64,000 nt of DNA from Gammaproteobacteria bacterium (GCA_028821125.1 JAPPHD010000033.1:1-64000), one strand, 5' to 3'; shown: positions 44,378-53,352, counted from the first letter of the stretch. The notes: generated by a model from the sequence alone, not told the origin. Program-made: numbers and translations.

Positions 44378-45718
44378 GTGCGTCTCACCAATACAAAACT
44401 GGCGGCATACTCCCTGCCGGCACTGCCCATCGCTGCCTTCGCGACGCCCCTGACCATCTACGGGCCGCCGTTCTTCGCCACCGACATGGGCCTGGGCCTC
44501 GCTGCCGTCGGCACCATCTTCATGGTAGCCCGGTTCTGGGACCTGGTTACCGACCCGGTGATGGGTGTGCTGTCGGACAGGTTTCCGTCACGGTGGGGCC
44601 GCCGGCGCCACTGGATGGTCATCGCCATCCCGATCCTCATGCTCGCCACCGTACTGGCCATGTTTCCCAACTGGTTTTCCGGAGCCCACGGCAGCCGGGC
44701 CTATCTGCTGGGCACCCTGCTGCTCCTGTACGTGGGGTTCACGCTGCTGACCATTTCCCATATCGCCTGGGGCGCGGAACTCACCGACGACTATCACGAG
44801 CGCTCCCGCGTCCAGGGATGGCGCGAATTCGCCCATCTCGGATCCATGACGGTGGTGCTGATGATCCCCGCCGTGCTCGAGCAGACGGGTCATGCCCTGT
44901 CGAACACGGTGAAGATGAACGCCATGGGATGGTACGTGCTGGCGCTCACCCCCATCGCCGTTTTCATCGCGGTGCGCTTCGTCGGCGAGCGTCCCGTCGA
45001 GCGCGCGCCCAATCCGATCGGCTTCCGCACCGCAGCCAGGGTACTGGCGCAGAACCCGTACCTGCGCCGGGTGGTGATCGCCGACCTGTTCATTCACCTG
45101 CCGAGTTCCATTCGCGCTTCCGTGTTCATCTTCTATGTGTCCGCCATCATCGGCATGCCGGAGTGGTCGGCAATCATCATGCTGTCGTATTTCGCCGCCG
45201 GGCCCATCGCCGTGCCGCTGTGGGTGAAGATCGCAAGGCACATGAGCAAACACAAGGCCGCGGCGCTGGGCGTCTTTCTGCACGTCGCGGTCACCGTCTC
45301 GTACCTGATTCCCGGACAGGGCGACGCGCTCCTGTTTGCCGGCCTTTTCTTCACCTCGGGCATCGTCTACGCGGGCGTGCCCTTCCTGATCCGCTCCATG
45401 GTCGCCGACATCGTGGACTACGACCGGTTGCAGACCGGCCAGGACCGGGCCGGGCTGTTCTACGCCACCGTCACCACCTCCATGAAGGTTGGCGGAGCGC
45501 TCGGCATCGGGCTCGGCTACCCGGTGCTGGCCCTGATCGGATTCAATCCGTCGGGGCCCAACGAGCAGGTGCAACTGGACGGGCTGCGCTACGTCTATGC
45601 GTTCATTCCCGCGGTCTCCGAGCTGCTGGTGGTCTATCTGCTCTATCGCTTCCCCCTCGACGAAGCCATGCAGAAGCGGCTGCGGGAGCAACTGGCCGCA
45701 CGCGACGCGAGCCGCTAG
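44378..45718 (+). CDS. GPH-family sugar:cation symporter (MelB-like MFS)
   Basis: 446 residues from GTG 44378. Opening RLTNTKLAAYSLPALPIAAFATPLTIYGPPFFATDMGLGLAAVGTIFMVARFWDLVTDPVMGVLSDR, with the cation-site Asp pair of MelB-like carriers (DLVTDPVMG). Twelve helices. Members import glycosides or glucuronides with Na+ or H+; some in catabolic clusters import other amphipathic compounds. Followed after 95 bases by the split acyl-CoA dehydrogenase genes. Confidence 0.9.
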   Translation: MRLTNTKLAAYSLPALPIAAFATPLTIYGPPFFATDMGLGLAAVGTIFMVARFWDLVTDPVMGVLSDRFPSRWGRRRHWMVIAIPILMLATVLAMFPNWFSGAHGSRAYLLGTLLLLYVGFTLLTISHIAWGAELTDDYHERSRVQGWREFAHLGSMTVVLMIPAVLEQTGHALSNTVKMNAMGWYVLALTPIAVFIAVRFVGERPVERAPNPIGFRTAARVLAQNPYLRRVVIADLFIHLPSSIRASVFIFYVSAIIGMPEWSAIIMLSYFAAGPIAVPLWVKIARHMSKHKAAALGVFLHVAVTVSYLIPGQGDALLFAGLFFTSGIVYAGVPFLIRSMVADIVDYDRLQTGQDRAGLFYATVTTSMKVGGALGIGLGYPVLALIGFNPSGPNEQVQLDGLRYVYAFIPAVSELLVVYLLYRFPLDEAMQKRLREQLAARDASR

Positions 45719-45813
45719 GATTTCTTTCTCAGGCGGGAGCAAACCCTGTGTTTCCGCTGCTGCTGACGACCGCAGTGGTTTGTGCATGAACAGGTCCGGA
45801 TAGAGAACGCATC

Positions 45814-46935
45814 TTGAACTTCACACCGACCGAAGAACAACGATTGCTGGGCGACCAGGTCAGAGCGCTCTGCGAGGAGCATGCGCCGCCGCAGACCCTG
45901 CGCGAACTGATCACCGACAACGCGCCCTGGCGCCGGGAGCTGTGGGACCATATGGGGGAGCTGGGTCTCCTGGGCGCAGCGATTCCGGAATCCTGCGGAG
46001 GCGTGGGGCTGGGGCCCATGGAGCTTGCCGTCATCAACCGGGAACTGGGGCGCGCTGTGGCTCCCGTGCCGTTCTTTTCATCGTGCTGCATGGCAGCGGA
46101 AGCCATCCGGTTTGCCGGCACGTCCGAGCAGCAGGCCCGCTGGCTGCCGGACCTGGCCGCGGGCAGGCGCGTGGCCACGTTCGCGTGGGCCGAACCTTCC
46201 GCCACGCTGACGGCGCGCCCGCTTACCACCAGCATCGACGGGAACCGGATTCGCGGCGCCAAAACCCCGGTGCCGGACGCCGCGCTCGCAAGCCTTTGCG
46301 TCGCGCTGGCGGACCGGGGCGGAAAGGACTGCCTGGCCGTGGTGGAACTCGATCAACCCGAAGTGGAGCGCAAACCCCTGAACGGCTTTGACCAGTTGCG
46401 CCACCATGCCGCCATCGAACTGCGGGGCGCCCAATGCGAGGTGCTGCAAGCCAAGAGCGGCAGCGGCCCGATTCGTGCCCTGTTCGATGAATTCGCCACG
46501 CTGCTCGCCTTCGAGCAGGTAGGCGGTGCCGAGGCCGCGCTCTACATGGCCCGCGACTACACCCTGCAACGCTACATCTTCGGCCGCCCGCTGGGTTCCT
46601 ATCAGGCGGTGAAGCACAAGCTGGCCGATATTCTGGCCGCGCTGGAGCTGGCGCATGCCAATGCCCTGTGCGCCATCGAAACCCTGGCAATGGGAGGGCG
46701 CGACAGCCGCACCGCCGCGGCCACCGCGCGCATCGGCGCCACCGGGGCCTACGAGACCGCGGCGCGGGAAAACCTGCAATTGCACGGCGGTATCGGCTTC
46801 ACGTGGGAGGCCAATTGCCATTTCCACTATCGCCGGGCGCGCCTTTTGGCCCTCAGCCTGGGCAGCGTCGAGGTGTGGTCCGACATACTCATCGATGCGC
46901 TCGCCGAAACGGCAAGCCCGCCCAGGGCGGCTTGA
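45814..46935 (+). CDS. Acyl-CoA dehydrogenase, small (FadE28/ChsE1-like) subunit
   Basis: 373 residues from TTG 45814; no in-frame ATG precedes it before a stop. N-terminal helices (LNFTPTEEQRLLGDQVRALCEEHAP), weak middle domain (TFAWAEPSATLTARPL), and C-terminal GRPLGSYQAVKHKLADILAALELAHA and LHGGIGFTWEANCHFHYRRA. The flavin-binding segments are atypical, as in subunits that form an alpha2-beta2 enzyme with a larger partner. The downstream gene encodes that larger type and begins only 21 bases later. Confidence 0.88.
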   Translation: MNFTPTEEQRLLGDQVRALCEEHAPPQTLRELITDNAPWRRELWDHMGELGLLGAAIPESCGGVGLGPMELAVINRELGRAVAPVPFFSSCCMAAEAIRFAGTSEQQARWLPDLAAGRRVATFAWAEPSATLTARPLTTSIDGNRIRGAKTPVPDAALASLCVALADRGGKDCLAVVELDQPEVERKPLNGFDQLRHHAAIELRGAQCEVLQAKSGSGPIRALFDEFATLLAFEQVGGAEAALYMARDYTLQRYIFGRPLGSYQAVKHKLADILAALELAHANALCAIETLAMGGRDSRTAAATARIGATGAYETAARENLQLHGGIGFTWEANCHFHYRRARLLALSLGSVEVWSDILIDALAETASPPRAA

Positions 46936-46955
46936 CCGGCGCGGAGGCACTCCCG

Positions 46956-48170
46956 GTGGGCGAGCGGGCACAGGACGAGCGATACCGCGAACAGGTTCGG
47001 GCCTGGCTTGCAGAAAACGCCGCGGAGTACAGCGAACCGCGTGAGTATTCCGAGGCGGAGCTGGTGGCGCACAGCAAGGCGTGGATCTGCAGGAAACACC
47101 AGGCCGGATACTCGGCTATCGCGGAACCCACCTCGGCCGGCGGCGCGGGTGGTACGGCCCGGCAGGCAGCCATCTTCGACCAGGAGGAAGCCCACTATCA
47201 CACGCCGACGTTTACGGGGGTGGGCATCGGCTTCGACATGACCATGGCGGCCGTCAAGGGTCATGGCACCCGGGAACAGTACGACCGATTCGGTACGCTC
47301 ACCCACCGGGGCGACATCACCTGGTGCCAGCTCTTCTCGGAACCCGCCGCCGGGTCCGACCTGGCCGCTTTGCGCACGCGCGCCGTGAAGGACGGCGACA
47401 ACTGGATCGTCAACGGGCAGAAGGTCTGGTCGAGCTGGGCCCACCACGCCGACTGGGGCATTCTCATCGCGCGTACCGACCCCGTAGTGCCGAAGCACAA
47501 CGGCCTGACCTTCTTCCTGGTGGACATGAAAAGTCCCGGTATAGAGGTTCGCCCCATCCGGCAGATCACGGGCAAGTCCGACTTCAACGAAACGTTTCTC
47601 ACCGACGTCGTCATCCCGGACGCCAACCGCATCGGGGCCGAAGGCGAGGGCTGGGCATGCTGCATGACCGTGCTCGCCACCGAGCGCAATCGGGCCCGCA
47701 GTGGCCCGGCGGATGCGGATAGTCCGGGCTCCGTGCTGTCGTTGATTCATCGGGCCGCGGCAACGGCGCGGGATGGAGGCACCGCCCTCGACAGCCGGGC
47801 GGTGCGGGCCAAGCTGGCGCGCTGGTATGTGCGCGAGCAGGGCCTTGCAAACTTTGGCCGACGCATCGATGCACAAGAACAAGCCGGAGACGGGCTTCCC
47901 CCCACCGTCGCGCTGGTCAAGCTGGTGTCGGCCACGCTGCTGCAGGAAACCAATGCGTTCCTTATGGATCTTGACGAGTACGCGGGCGCCTTCAGCAGCG
48001 ACGAAGCGGATCGCGAAGACGTTTTCTTCCAGTACCTGTGGTCATCGGCCATGCGCATCGCCGGAGGCGCCGATGAAGTGCTGCTCAACCAGCTCGCCGA
48101 GCGGGCGCTCGGCATGCCCGGCGAGATGCGCGCCGACAAGGGCCTGCCTTTCAACGAACTACCCTACTGA
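46956..48170 (+). CDS. Acyl-CoA dehydrogenase, large (FadE29/ChsE2-like) subunit
   Basis: 404 residues from GTG 46956, which has GGAGG eight bases upstream; TTG 46932, overlapping the previous stop, is the alternative. CQLFSEPAAGSDLAALRTRAVKDGDNWIVNGQKVWSSWAHHADWGILIARTD is the classic substrate/FAD-binding middle domain. The C-terminal helices end EVLLNQLAERALGMPGEMRADKG. With the 373-residue partner it would make a heteromeric acyl-CoA dehydrogenase, the kind best known from steroid side-chain catabolism. Substrate here not determined. Confidence 0.88.
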   Translation: MGERAQDERYREQVRAWLAENAAEYSEPREYSEAELVAHSKAWICRKHQAGYSAIAEPTSAGGAGGTARQAAIFDQEEAHYHTPTFTGVGIGFDMTMAAVKGHGTREQYDRFGTLTHRGDITWCQLFSEPAAGSDLAALRTRAVKDGDNWIVNGQKVWSSWAHHADWGILIARTDPVVPKHNGLTFFLVDMKSPGIEVRPIRQITGKSDFNETFLTDVVIPDANRIGAEGEGWACCMTVLATERNRARSGPADADSPGSVLSLIHRAAATARDGGTALDSRAVRAKLARWYVREQGLANFGRRIDAQEQAGDGLPPTVALVKLVSATLLQETNAFLMDLDEYAGAFSSDEADREDVFFQYLWSSAMRIAGGADEVLLNQLAERALGMPGEMRADKGLPFNELPY

Positions 48171-48652
48171 ACCGCCGGCCCGTGCTTCGTCATAGCCGCC
48201 GCCGTGCACCCGGTCTTACGCACGCTATCAGCCCATGCTTTTGCGTGCTAAGCAGCGTTTCAAGGACAGCAAAGAGCACCGGTCCACACGGGCTCCAATC
48301 GAGCCCGCAAGTGTCCAATCGCACTTGCCTCCAAGCAAGTATCAGATGGTTACTGTTCCTATGCCCGACTCGGGAACTGTCTGGCGTCCTGAATTTGTTT
48401 TTTGACCTCCTCATTGATGGCGCGTCCACCTCGGGCGCGGTTGGTCATGAGGCGTCAACGGCATGATTCGCTCACCGGAAACAAAATTAATATCAATCAC
48501 TTAGCAACCGACCACGCACTGAATTTGCTGCCGAGTCGTTCAAAGAACGGGGGCCATCTCTCCGAGTGTGATTCAGCAGCTTTCGCGTCAGTTCGTATTC
48601 TCGTAGTATCGCGAACTTGTATGCAGCGAGGCGACGGTACCGGGGTGCGCTG
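48171..48652. other. Gene-free left flank of the ATPase cassette
   Basis: 482 bases with no convincing gene or RNA. Base composition falls along it from the catabolic-gene level to the lower GC of the ATPase cassette. One AT-rich motif TTAATATCAA (about 48487) resembles the leader motif seen elsewhere. No terminal repeat or integrase. Confidence 0.5.
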
Positions 48653-50032
48653 ATGCTTTTGGGTTTGAGGATTGAGAACTTCAAGAACATTCGTGAGGCA
48701 CACATTCGCTTCGGTGCGTTCACCTGTCTGATCGGCCACAATGGGGTGGGCAAGAGCAACCTTTTTGATGCAATTCACTTTCTCAGTGCGTTGGCCGAAC
48801 ACGAAATCCCGGTGGCCGCGCTAGAGGTGAGAAGTGCGAGCGATGGGAGCTACTCGCCACTGGATTTGGTCTTCGGAAGAGACCCTGAACGTAAGATTGT
48901 GTTGTCAGCAGACATGGTGGTGCCTCAGGAAGTTGAAGATGACTTCGGCCAACCAGCGAAACCCAGCACAACATTATTGACATATTCTCTGACGCTTCGA
49001 TACGCCAAGGAATCCGACCGCTTGGTTGTGGAAAAGGAGAGCCTGACCCACGCAAAGCTAGGGGGCTACAAAAAATTCGTCGGGTTTTCGTCATCGGCGG
49101 ACTTTCGAACATCGGTCGCTGTAGGTGCGCGAAGAGGTGGCGCACTTATCTCGACCAATGCCGGTGATCAGAAGATCGTACTTCATGGCGACGGCGGCAG
49201 TAGGGGGCGTCCAGCACCTGTGGGTAAGTCGCCGCTAACGGTAGTAGGGGGAACCAATACCTTCGACTATCCCACTGTTCTGGCCGCAAAGCGCGAAATG
49301 TCGTCGTGGCGCATCCTACATCTCGAGCCAAGCGTCATGAGATCTCCTGACTCCCGGTCAGCTCCGCAACACGTGTCTGCCTCTGGTGGACATATCCCCG
49401 CGACTCTGAACGCGCTCAAGGAAAAATACGATCATGCCCGATCTGAAATCATCAATAACCTTCATGTACTCAACTCGGACATTAAGGACTTGGACGTCTA
49501 CCATGACAACGCTAGGGATCAACTTACGTTAAGAGCCAAGATACTTGGAGTCGACAATTGGCTGTACGGCCGTTCCTTGTCAGACGGTACGTTACGATAC
49601 ATCGCACTCGCTCTGATGTTGGCTGATGTGCAAGACCGTGCCGTCCTTTGCATGGAAGAGCCAGAGAACGGAATCCATCCATCTCGCGTCCCGAATCTGG
49701 TGCAATTGCTACGCGATTACGCGGTAGATGTTGATATGCCCGTGTCAACCGACAATCCACTACGACAAGTGCTCATCAATACTCATTCTCCTGAAGTAGC
49801 ACGGCAAGTCGATCTAGATGAATTGGTATTTGTAGAAAGTGCAACTACGCGGTCAGAGGGTCAATACAGCGTGTTTCGTCCAATCATGGGTACTTGGCGC
49901 GCAAATGTTTTGAACGAGCCCGATTCAGAAATCTTACCCAAAGATCCGCAGCGACTAGCTGACTTTATCGGCGGTTCGCCGGTCAACAAGAAGCTCGGAC
50001 AGTTGGAATTGGATTTCGGATCGGTCAGGTGA
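48653..50032 (+). CDS. AAA_21/OLD-like ATPase, candidate defence protein
   Basis: 459 residues from ATG 48653; TTG 48617 is possible but has no better ribosome site. Intact RecF/OLD-type ATPase: GLRIENFKNIREAHIRFG, Walker A GHNGVGKSN (residues 28-36), signature-like LSDGTLRYIALALML, Walker B VLCMEEPENGIHPSR and the D/H loop LINTHSPEVARQV. This fold drives several anti-phage systems (PARIS AriA, Septu PtuA, RloA). Codons and bases are visibly more AT-rich than flanking genes, suggesting acquisition. GTGA overlap couples it to the next gene. Confidence 0.88.
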   Translation: MLLGLRIENFKNIREAHIRFGAFTCLIGHNGVGKSNLFDAIHFLSALAEHEIPVAALEVRSASDGSYSPLDLVFGRDPERKIVLSADMVVPQEVEDDFGQPAKPSTTLLTYSLTLRYAKESDRLVVEKESLTHAKLGGYKKFVGFSSSADFRTSVAVGARRGGALISTNAGDQKIVLHGDGGSRGRPAPVGKSPLTVVGGTNTFDYPTVLAAKREMSSWRILHLEPSVMRSPDSRSAPQHVSASGGHIPATLNALKEKYDHARSEIINNLHVLNSDIKDLDVYHDNARDQLTLRAKILGVDNWLYGRSLSDGTLRYIALALMLADVQDRAVLCMEEPENGIHPSRVPNLVQLLRDYAVDVDMPVSTDNPLRQVLINTHSPEVARQVDLDELVFVESATTRSEGQYSVFRPIMGTWRANVLNEPDSEILPKDPQRLADFIGGSPVNKKLGQLELDFGSVR

Positions 50033-50631
50033 AGCGCCAACTGACGTACACGATAATCGCAGACGGTGGATCCGACAGAATTCTGGTACCCATCATTCAA
50101 TGGGCAATCCATCGGCTGGATCCCGTTGTGGAGATAATCGAACCGGAATTTGAGAAACGAATCGGCGGAATAGAAGCTTTTTTTGAAGCCTACGAGTTTT
50201 CCACTATGCTTGTCTTTGCGCATAGAGACTCGGAAAATCAGTCACTTGTAGAACGTGCCAGAGAGTTTGAGGGACTCAATCTCAATCGAGTCGTGCCGGT
50301 AATTCCAGTTCGTATGTCCGAAGCTTGGCTTCTAATTGACGGTAGAGCCATTGCAGAAGCAGCCGGTTCGCCATCGACCATGGTGCAGGTTCCTAAACTT
50401 AGCCAGATCGAGCAGATAGCCAACCCAAAGGAGTTGCTAGACCAACACTTGTTCGAGGCAGCCGGGTCTCCCGCTGGACGCCAGGGCAAGAAATTCAAGC
50501 GCTCAAAGGTTGAACGACGTATCAACGTTGCATCGTGTATTTCCGACTACAGTCCTCTTGAGTCTCTGAGCGGTTTCGTTCAATTTCAAAAGTGTCTCGC
50601 TGAAGCCTATCCTTACCCGCTCACGACCTGA
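50029..50631 (+). CDS. DUF4276/RloB-like partner protein, candidate TOPRIM-type effector
   Basis: 200 residues from GTG 50029, overlapping the ATPase stop. TIIADGGSDRILVPIIQWAI resembles the opening of DUF4276/TOPRIM-like proteins (usually VEGxSE/D), then FAHRDSENQSLVERAREF and PVRMSEAWLLID, the second acidic segment and the (E)AWLL motif. Such proteins are usual partners of AAA_21 ATPases in defence loci, where they act as nucleases or toxins released on infection. The canonical Glu of the first motif is not obvious, so catalysis is uncertain. Lower-GC like its neighbour. Confidence 0.7.
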   Translation: MKRQLTYTIIADGGSDRILVPIIQWAIHRLDPVVEIIEPEFEKRIGGIEAFFEAYEFSTMLVFAHRDSENQSLVERAREFEGLNLNRVVPVIPVRMSEAWLLIDGRAIAEAAGSPSTMVQVPKLSQIEQIANPKELLDQHLFEAAGSPAGRQGKKFKRSKVERRINVASCISDYSPLESLSGFVQFQKCLAEAYPYPLTT

Positions 50632-50785
50632 TTCCAAAGACCTTGCATTTGAATCGGTTCCCATCGTTTGAACATCTCGGCAGCGAAAACAAATCGATGT
50701 GAAATTCGAGCTAACGCGCGTTCGAACTTTGCAGACTTACGCACCAACGCTTTGCGCGTACTGACGGGCCGCTGCCGTGTGCAGG

Positions 50786-51625
50786 CTAACGCACCTCGGC
50801 GGCGGCCTGGGCGAGGCGCTGAGCGGCGGTCATGAACTCATCGAAGGTGGCGGACTTGGTATCCACGGCGGCCTGTACGCAACCCGCGTCCCGGTAGCCG
50901 CCCAGCCAGTCCTGCATCTCGCCCACCGAGGCGTCGCTGGCAACCCGTCCGCGAATGCTCGCGGCGATGCTGCGTCCGGCCTGTTCGTCGATGATCTCGC
51001 TGCCGCGCTGAAGTTCCTCGGGCGACAGGCCCGTCGGGTGCCAGTAGTCGGCATACTTCGCGGCGCGGCGCAGCGGGGCGGGCGCCGTTCCCCGGGAACC
51101 GATCCACAGCGGTATGCGCGGTTGCTGCATTGGCCGCGGCTGAAAGCGCACCTTGCGAAAGGTGTGAAACTCGCCATTGAAGGCGACATCGGATTGCGCA
51201 CTCCAACAGGTCTGCATGACATCGAGGGCCTCGTCGGTGTAGGCGCCCCGTCGCTCGTAGAGATGCTGCCTGCCCAGCGCAAAGAACTCCGCCCGCGCCC
51301 AGCCCGTACCGATGCCCAGGTCGACGCGTCCGCCGGACAGCACATCGATGCTGGCCAGCATCTTGGCCGTCAGCACCGCATCCCGGTATGGAACCACCAG
51401 CACGCCGATGCCGAGCCGGATCTTTTCGGTGATGCCGGCTACATAGGCAAGCGTGCTCAGGGTCTCGAGCCAGCAATCGCCGTACACCGGCTGAAAGATC
51501 TCGAAACCCACAACATGATCGGTGAGCCACAGCCCATCGAAGCCCATTCGTTCGAGTTCCGCACAAGCCGCCATGGCCTGCTCCGCATAAGCTCCCTCGT
51601 TGGGAACCACGACATCTACACGCAC
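50786..51625 (-). CDS. Luciferase-like (LLM class) F420-type oxidoreductase
   Basis: 279 residues. MAACAELERMGFDGLWLTDHVVG, ITEKIRLGIGVLVVPYRDAVLTAKMLASIDVLSGGRVDLGIGTGWARAEFFALG and PRIPLWIGSRGTAPAPLRRAAKYADYWHP are strong matches to the LLM family, TIGR03619-like F420 type. Role in oxygenation or reduction of an organic substrate. ATG 51625 preceded by an AGGAGAT site. Separated by 120 bases, with a REP-like palindrome, from the YdeI-like gene upstream. Confidence 0.9.
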   Translation of the reverse strand: MRVDVVVPNEGAYAEQAMAACAELERMGFDGLWLTDHVVGFEIFQPVYGDCWLETLSTLAYVAGITEKIRLGIGVLVVPYRDAVLTAKMLASIDVLSGGRVDLGIGTGWARAEFFALGRQHLYERRGAYTDEALDVMQTCWSAQSDVAFNGEFHTFRKVRFQPRPMQQPRIPLWIGSRGTAPAPLRRAAKYADYWHPTGLSPEELQRGSEIIDEQAGRSIAASIRGRVASDASVGEMQDWLGGYRDAGCVQAAVDTKSATFDEFMTAAQRLAQAAAEVR

Positions 51626-51696
51626 CTGCTATCTCCTTTGCCGACAACTGCCTCGTTCAGCCCTTTTCCGGCCGCGAAACCGGCGGCTCCCCTTGC

Positions 51697-51751
51697 GATA
51701 ATCGGGGTCAGAGTAAATTAGCCGAGCAAATTTACGCTGACCCTGATTATC
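51697..51751. repeat. REP-like palindrome
   Basis: Arms GATAATCGGGGTCAGAGTAA... at 51697-51719 and their complement at 51729-51751, 21 of 23 positions matching, around nine bases. GGGGTCAGAGTAAATT is the kind of core seen in REP elements mobilised by Y1 (RAYT) transposases. The right arm covers the stop codon of the YdeI-like gene, where it can also stop or stabilise transcripts. No transposase in the window. Confidence 0.7.
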
Positions 51752-52343
51752 GGTACTGGTCATTGAGCCCGAATCCGGCCCGGATCATCGGCAGGATCTT
51801 CTCCAGGCGCCTGAGCCTGGTTTCTTCCCGTTTGGCCTCGGCGACGTATTCGGCGTACTCGCGCTGCTTCCCCGGTGTAAGCCCATTGAACCGATCGCCG
51901 ACGTCACAATGCTTCGCCAGTGCTTCGGCCAGTTCAATCGGAACCTCCACCGGTTTTTTCCGTTGTGGCTTGATCTCTCTTCCCTGCCGCTGGTTCTCGA
52001 CGGATTCTTTCACGTAGGCGCGCAACAGCGGTTCGTTGATCTCATCGACGGACTGAAACCGCCACTGCCGCATGGCCTTGGTCTTGCCTTCCTGCGCATT
52101 GACCAGGACGCCATGTTCGTCGCGCAACAGTGCGCCTTGGAAGAACCAGACGCTCACGAATCCCTTGAACGCACCGATACCCGCCACGTTCCTGCCTCCA
52201 TGGGTATAACAGGGTTGACCCCACTTAACGGTCTCCTCGACCTCGCATTCCTTCAGGATGATACGCAGTCTCTCCAATAAGGGCCGCCATTCCTCGTGGC
52301 CATCCAGGTAAGCTTCTACCGTTTTGTTCCTTCGCACTGTCAA
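51747..52343 (-). CDS. YdeI/OmpD-associated (DUF1801) family protein
   Basis: 198 residues. N-terminal DUF1801 domain (TVEAYLDGHEEWRPLLERLRIILKECEVEETVKWGQPCYTHGGRNVAGIGAFKGFVSVWFFQGALL) and C-terminal OmdA-like helical domain (PQRKKPVEVPIELAEALAKHCDVGDRFNGLTPGKQREYAEYVAEAKREETRLRRLEKILPMI). The family is widespread and of unclear biochemical role. Stop codon lies inside the REP-like palindrome. Confidence 0.9.
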   Translation of the reverse strand: MTVRRNKTVEAYLDGHEEWRPLLERLRIILKECEVEETVKWGQPCYTHGGRNVAGIGAFKGFVSVWFFQGALLRDEHGVLVNAQEGKTKAMRQWRFQSVDEINEPLLRAYVKESVENQRQGREIKPQRKKPVEVPIELAEALAKHCDVGDRFNGLTPGKQREYAEYVAEAKREETRLRRLEKILPMIRAGFGLNDQYR

Positions 52344-52428
52344 GATTCACTCCCTCCGTGGACCGGATATCAGGTAGACCCTCAGAGCGCACGCATGCGT
52401 TGGCGCGACCGATCGATTATCACTCTCG

Positions 52429-52809
52429 TCAGAACCGAACTACACATTTGTAACGTTGAGTGCCGTAACTGTTTTCGCCGATTGATTCGATCTCAAATCC
52501 ACAGGCTTCGTAGAAACCAAGCGCATCGCCATCCGTTTCTGCCTCCGCCTGGTCAAACTCCAATTCATCACGAATAAACTCGATGAGTATCCGACCTACT
52601 CCTTGACTCCTCACATTCGCGTGTATAGCGATGTGCGTGATCGTACAGTGCGATCGATCGTGAGAGTCCAATCGCATGACGCCTATCGACCGGCCGGTAC
52701 AACTGGCAATCCACATCCCTGGGTAGTCATCTTGTGTGCAAGACCCTGTTAGTTCCTCAAGCTTCCTTGCCGTGGGATTGCCAACGGACTCAGCGAGCAA
52801 AGCCAGCAC
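52429..52809 (-). CDS. GNAT family N-acetyltransferase
   Basis: 126 residues from GTG 52809. Acetyl-CoA-binding segment HIAIHANVRSQGVGRILIEFI (Q/RxxGxG/A) and the C-terminal DALGFYEACGFE of GNAT enzymes are clear. In-frame codons upstream of the GTG read sensibly (ISRYRPGISPRTE) as far as a TGA but contain no ATG, GTG or TTG, so the N-terminus may have been cut off by mutation. Substrate unknown. Lower GC than the neighbours. Confidence 0.82.
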   Translation of the reverse strand: MLALLAESVGNPTARKLEELTGSCTQDDYPGMWIASCTGRSIGVMRLDSHDRSHCTITHIAIHANVRSQGVGRILIEFIRDELEFDQAEAETDGDALGFYEACGFEIESIGENSYGTQRYKCVVRF

Positions 52810-52881
52810 TTCCGTCCGCGGGGAAATACCTGGCCGATACCGCGAGATCCGGATTTGTCCCGTAAACGAGCGAATCGGTCT

Positions 52882-53352
52882 TCAGCCTGCCTTTTCCAGG
52901 CCACGCAGCTTGCGGTTGTACCAGGAACGGACCTCCCCTTGGCGCGGGGTGCACTTGAACACCACCGACGAAGCCGCGTAGTGCTTTTTGGTCGCCCTCG
53001 GGGCCTTCCTGATCTCGGTTCGAAACGCCGCGTATTTCTCGCCCAGCATTTTCTGGATCCGGCTGTTCTCGGCGTCGTCGTCCACAACTTCCACGTCGCA
53101 GTTCATGATCACCGCCTTGAGGTCCACCCAGCGCTCCCCGGACTCCACCATCAGGCACACGCGGGGGTCGCGGGCGATGTGCTTTGCCTTGCCGGATTTC
53201 GCCCGCGTTCTCAGATAGACGGCGCCGTTTTCGTAGACATACCACAGCGGCGTCATGAACGGTTCGCCGGACTTGCGGGTAGTGGCGAGAATCACCGTGT
53301 GACCGTTCGTCAGGTAGTCGTCGACTTCTTCCCGGGTAAGTTGAATGCCCAT
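52882..53352 (-). CDS. PNPOx-like (split-barrel) FMN- or F420-binding protein
   Basis: 156 residues. LTREEVDDYLTNGHTVILATTRKSGEPFMTPLWYVYENGAVYLRTRAKSGKAKHIARDPRVCLMVESGERW is the pyridoxamine-phosphate-oxidase-like split barrel, of the general kind binding FMN, F420 or haem. Could serve as a flavin or F420 reductase for the luciferase-like enzymes in the window, which is speculative. C-terminal ~30 residues are basic (RSWYNRKLRGLEK). Confidence 0.87.
   Translation of the reverse strand: MGIQLTREEVDDYLTNGHTVILATTRKSGEPFMTPLWYVYENGAVYLRTRAKSGKAKHIARDPRVCLMVESGERWVDLKAVIMNCDVEVVDDDAENSRIQKMLGEKYAAFRTEIRKAPRATKKHYAASSVVFKCTPRQGEVRSWYNRKLRGLEKAG

Noticed and set aside
48182..48466. Open frame of 94 codons before the ATPase cassette
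   Set aside because: No ribosome site, odd composition, no recognisable motif.
48653..50631. Canonical PARIS system
   Set aside because: The partner does not match the DUF4435 AriB pattern; only the ATPase half is comparable.
48215..50744. Direct repeat CTTACGCAC at 48215-48223 and 50736-50744, flanking the ATPase cassette
   Set aside because: Nine bases shared between two intervals of several hundred bases is expected by chance fairly often; no other end feature supports an insertion.
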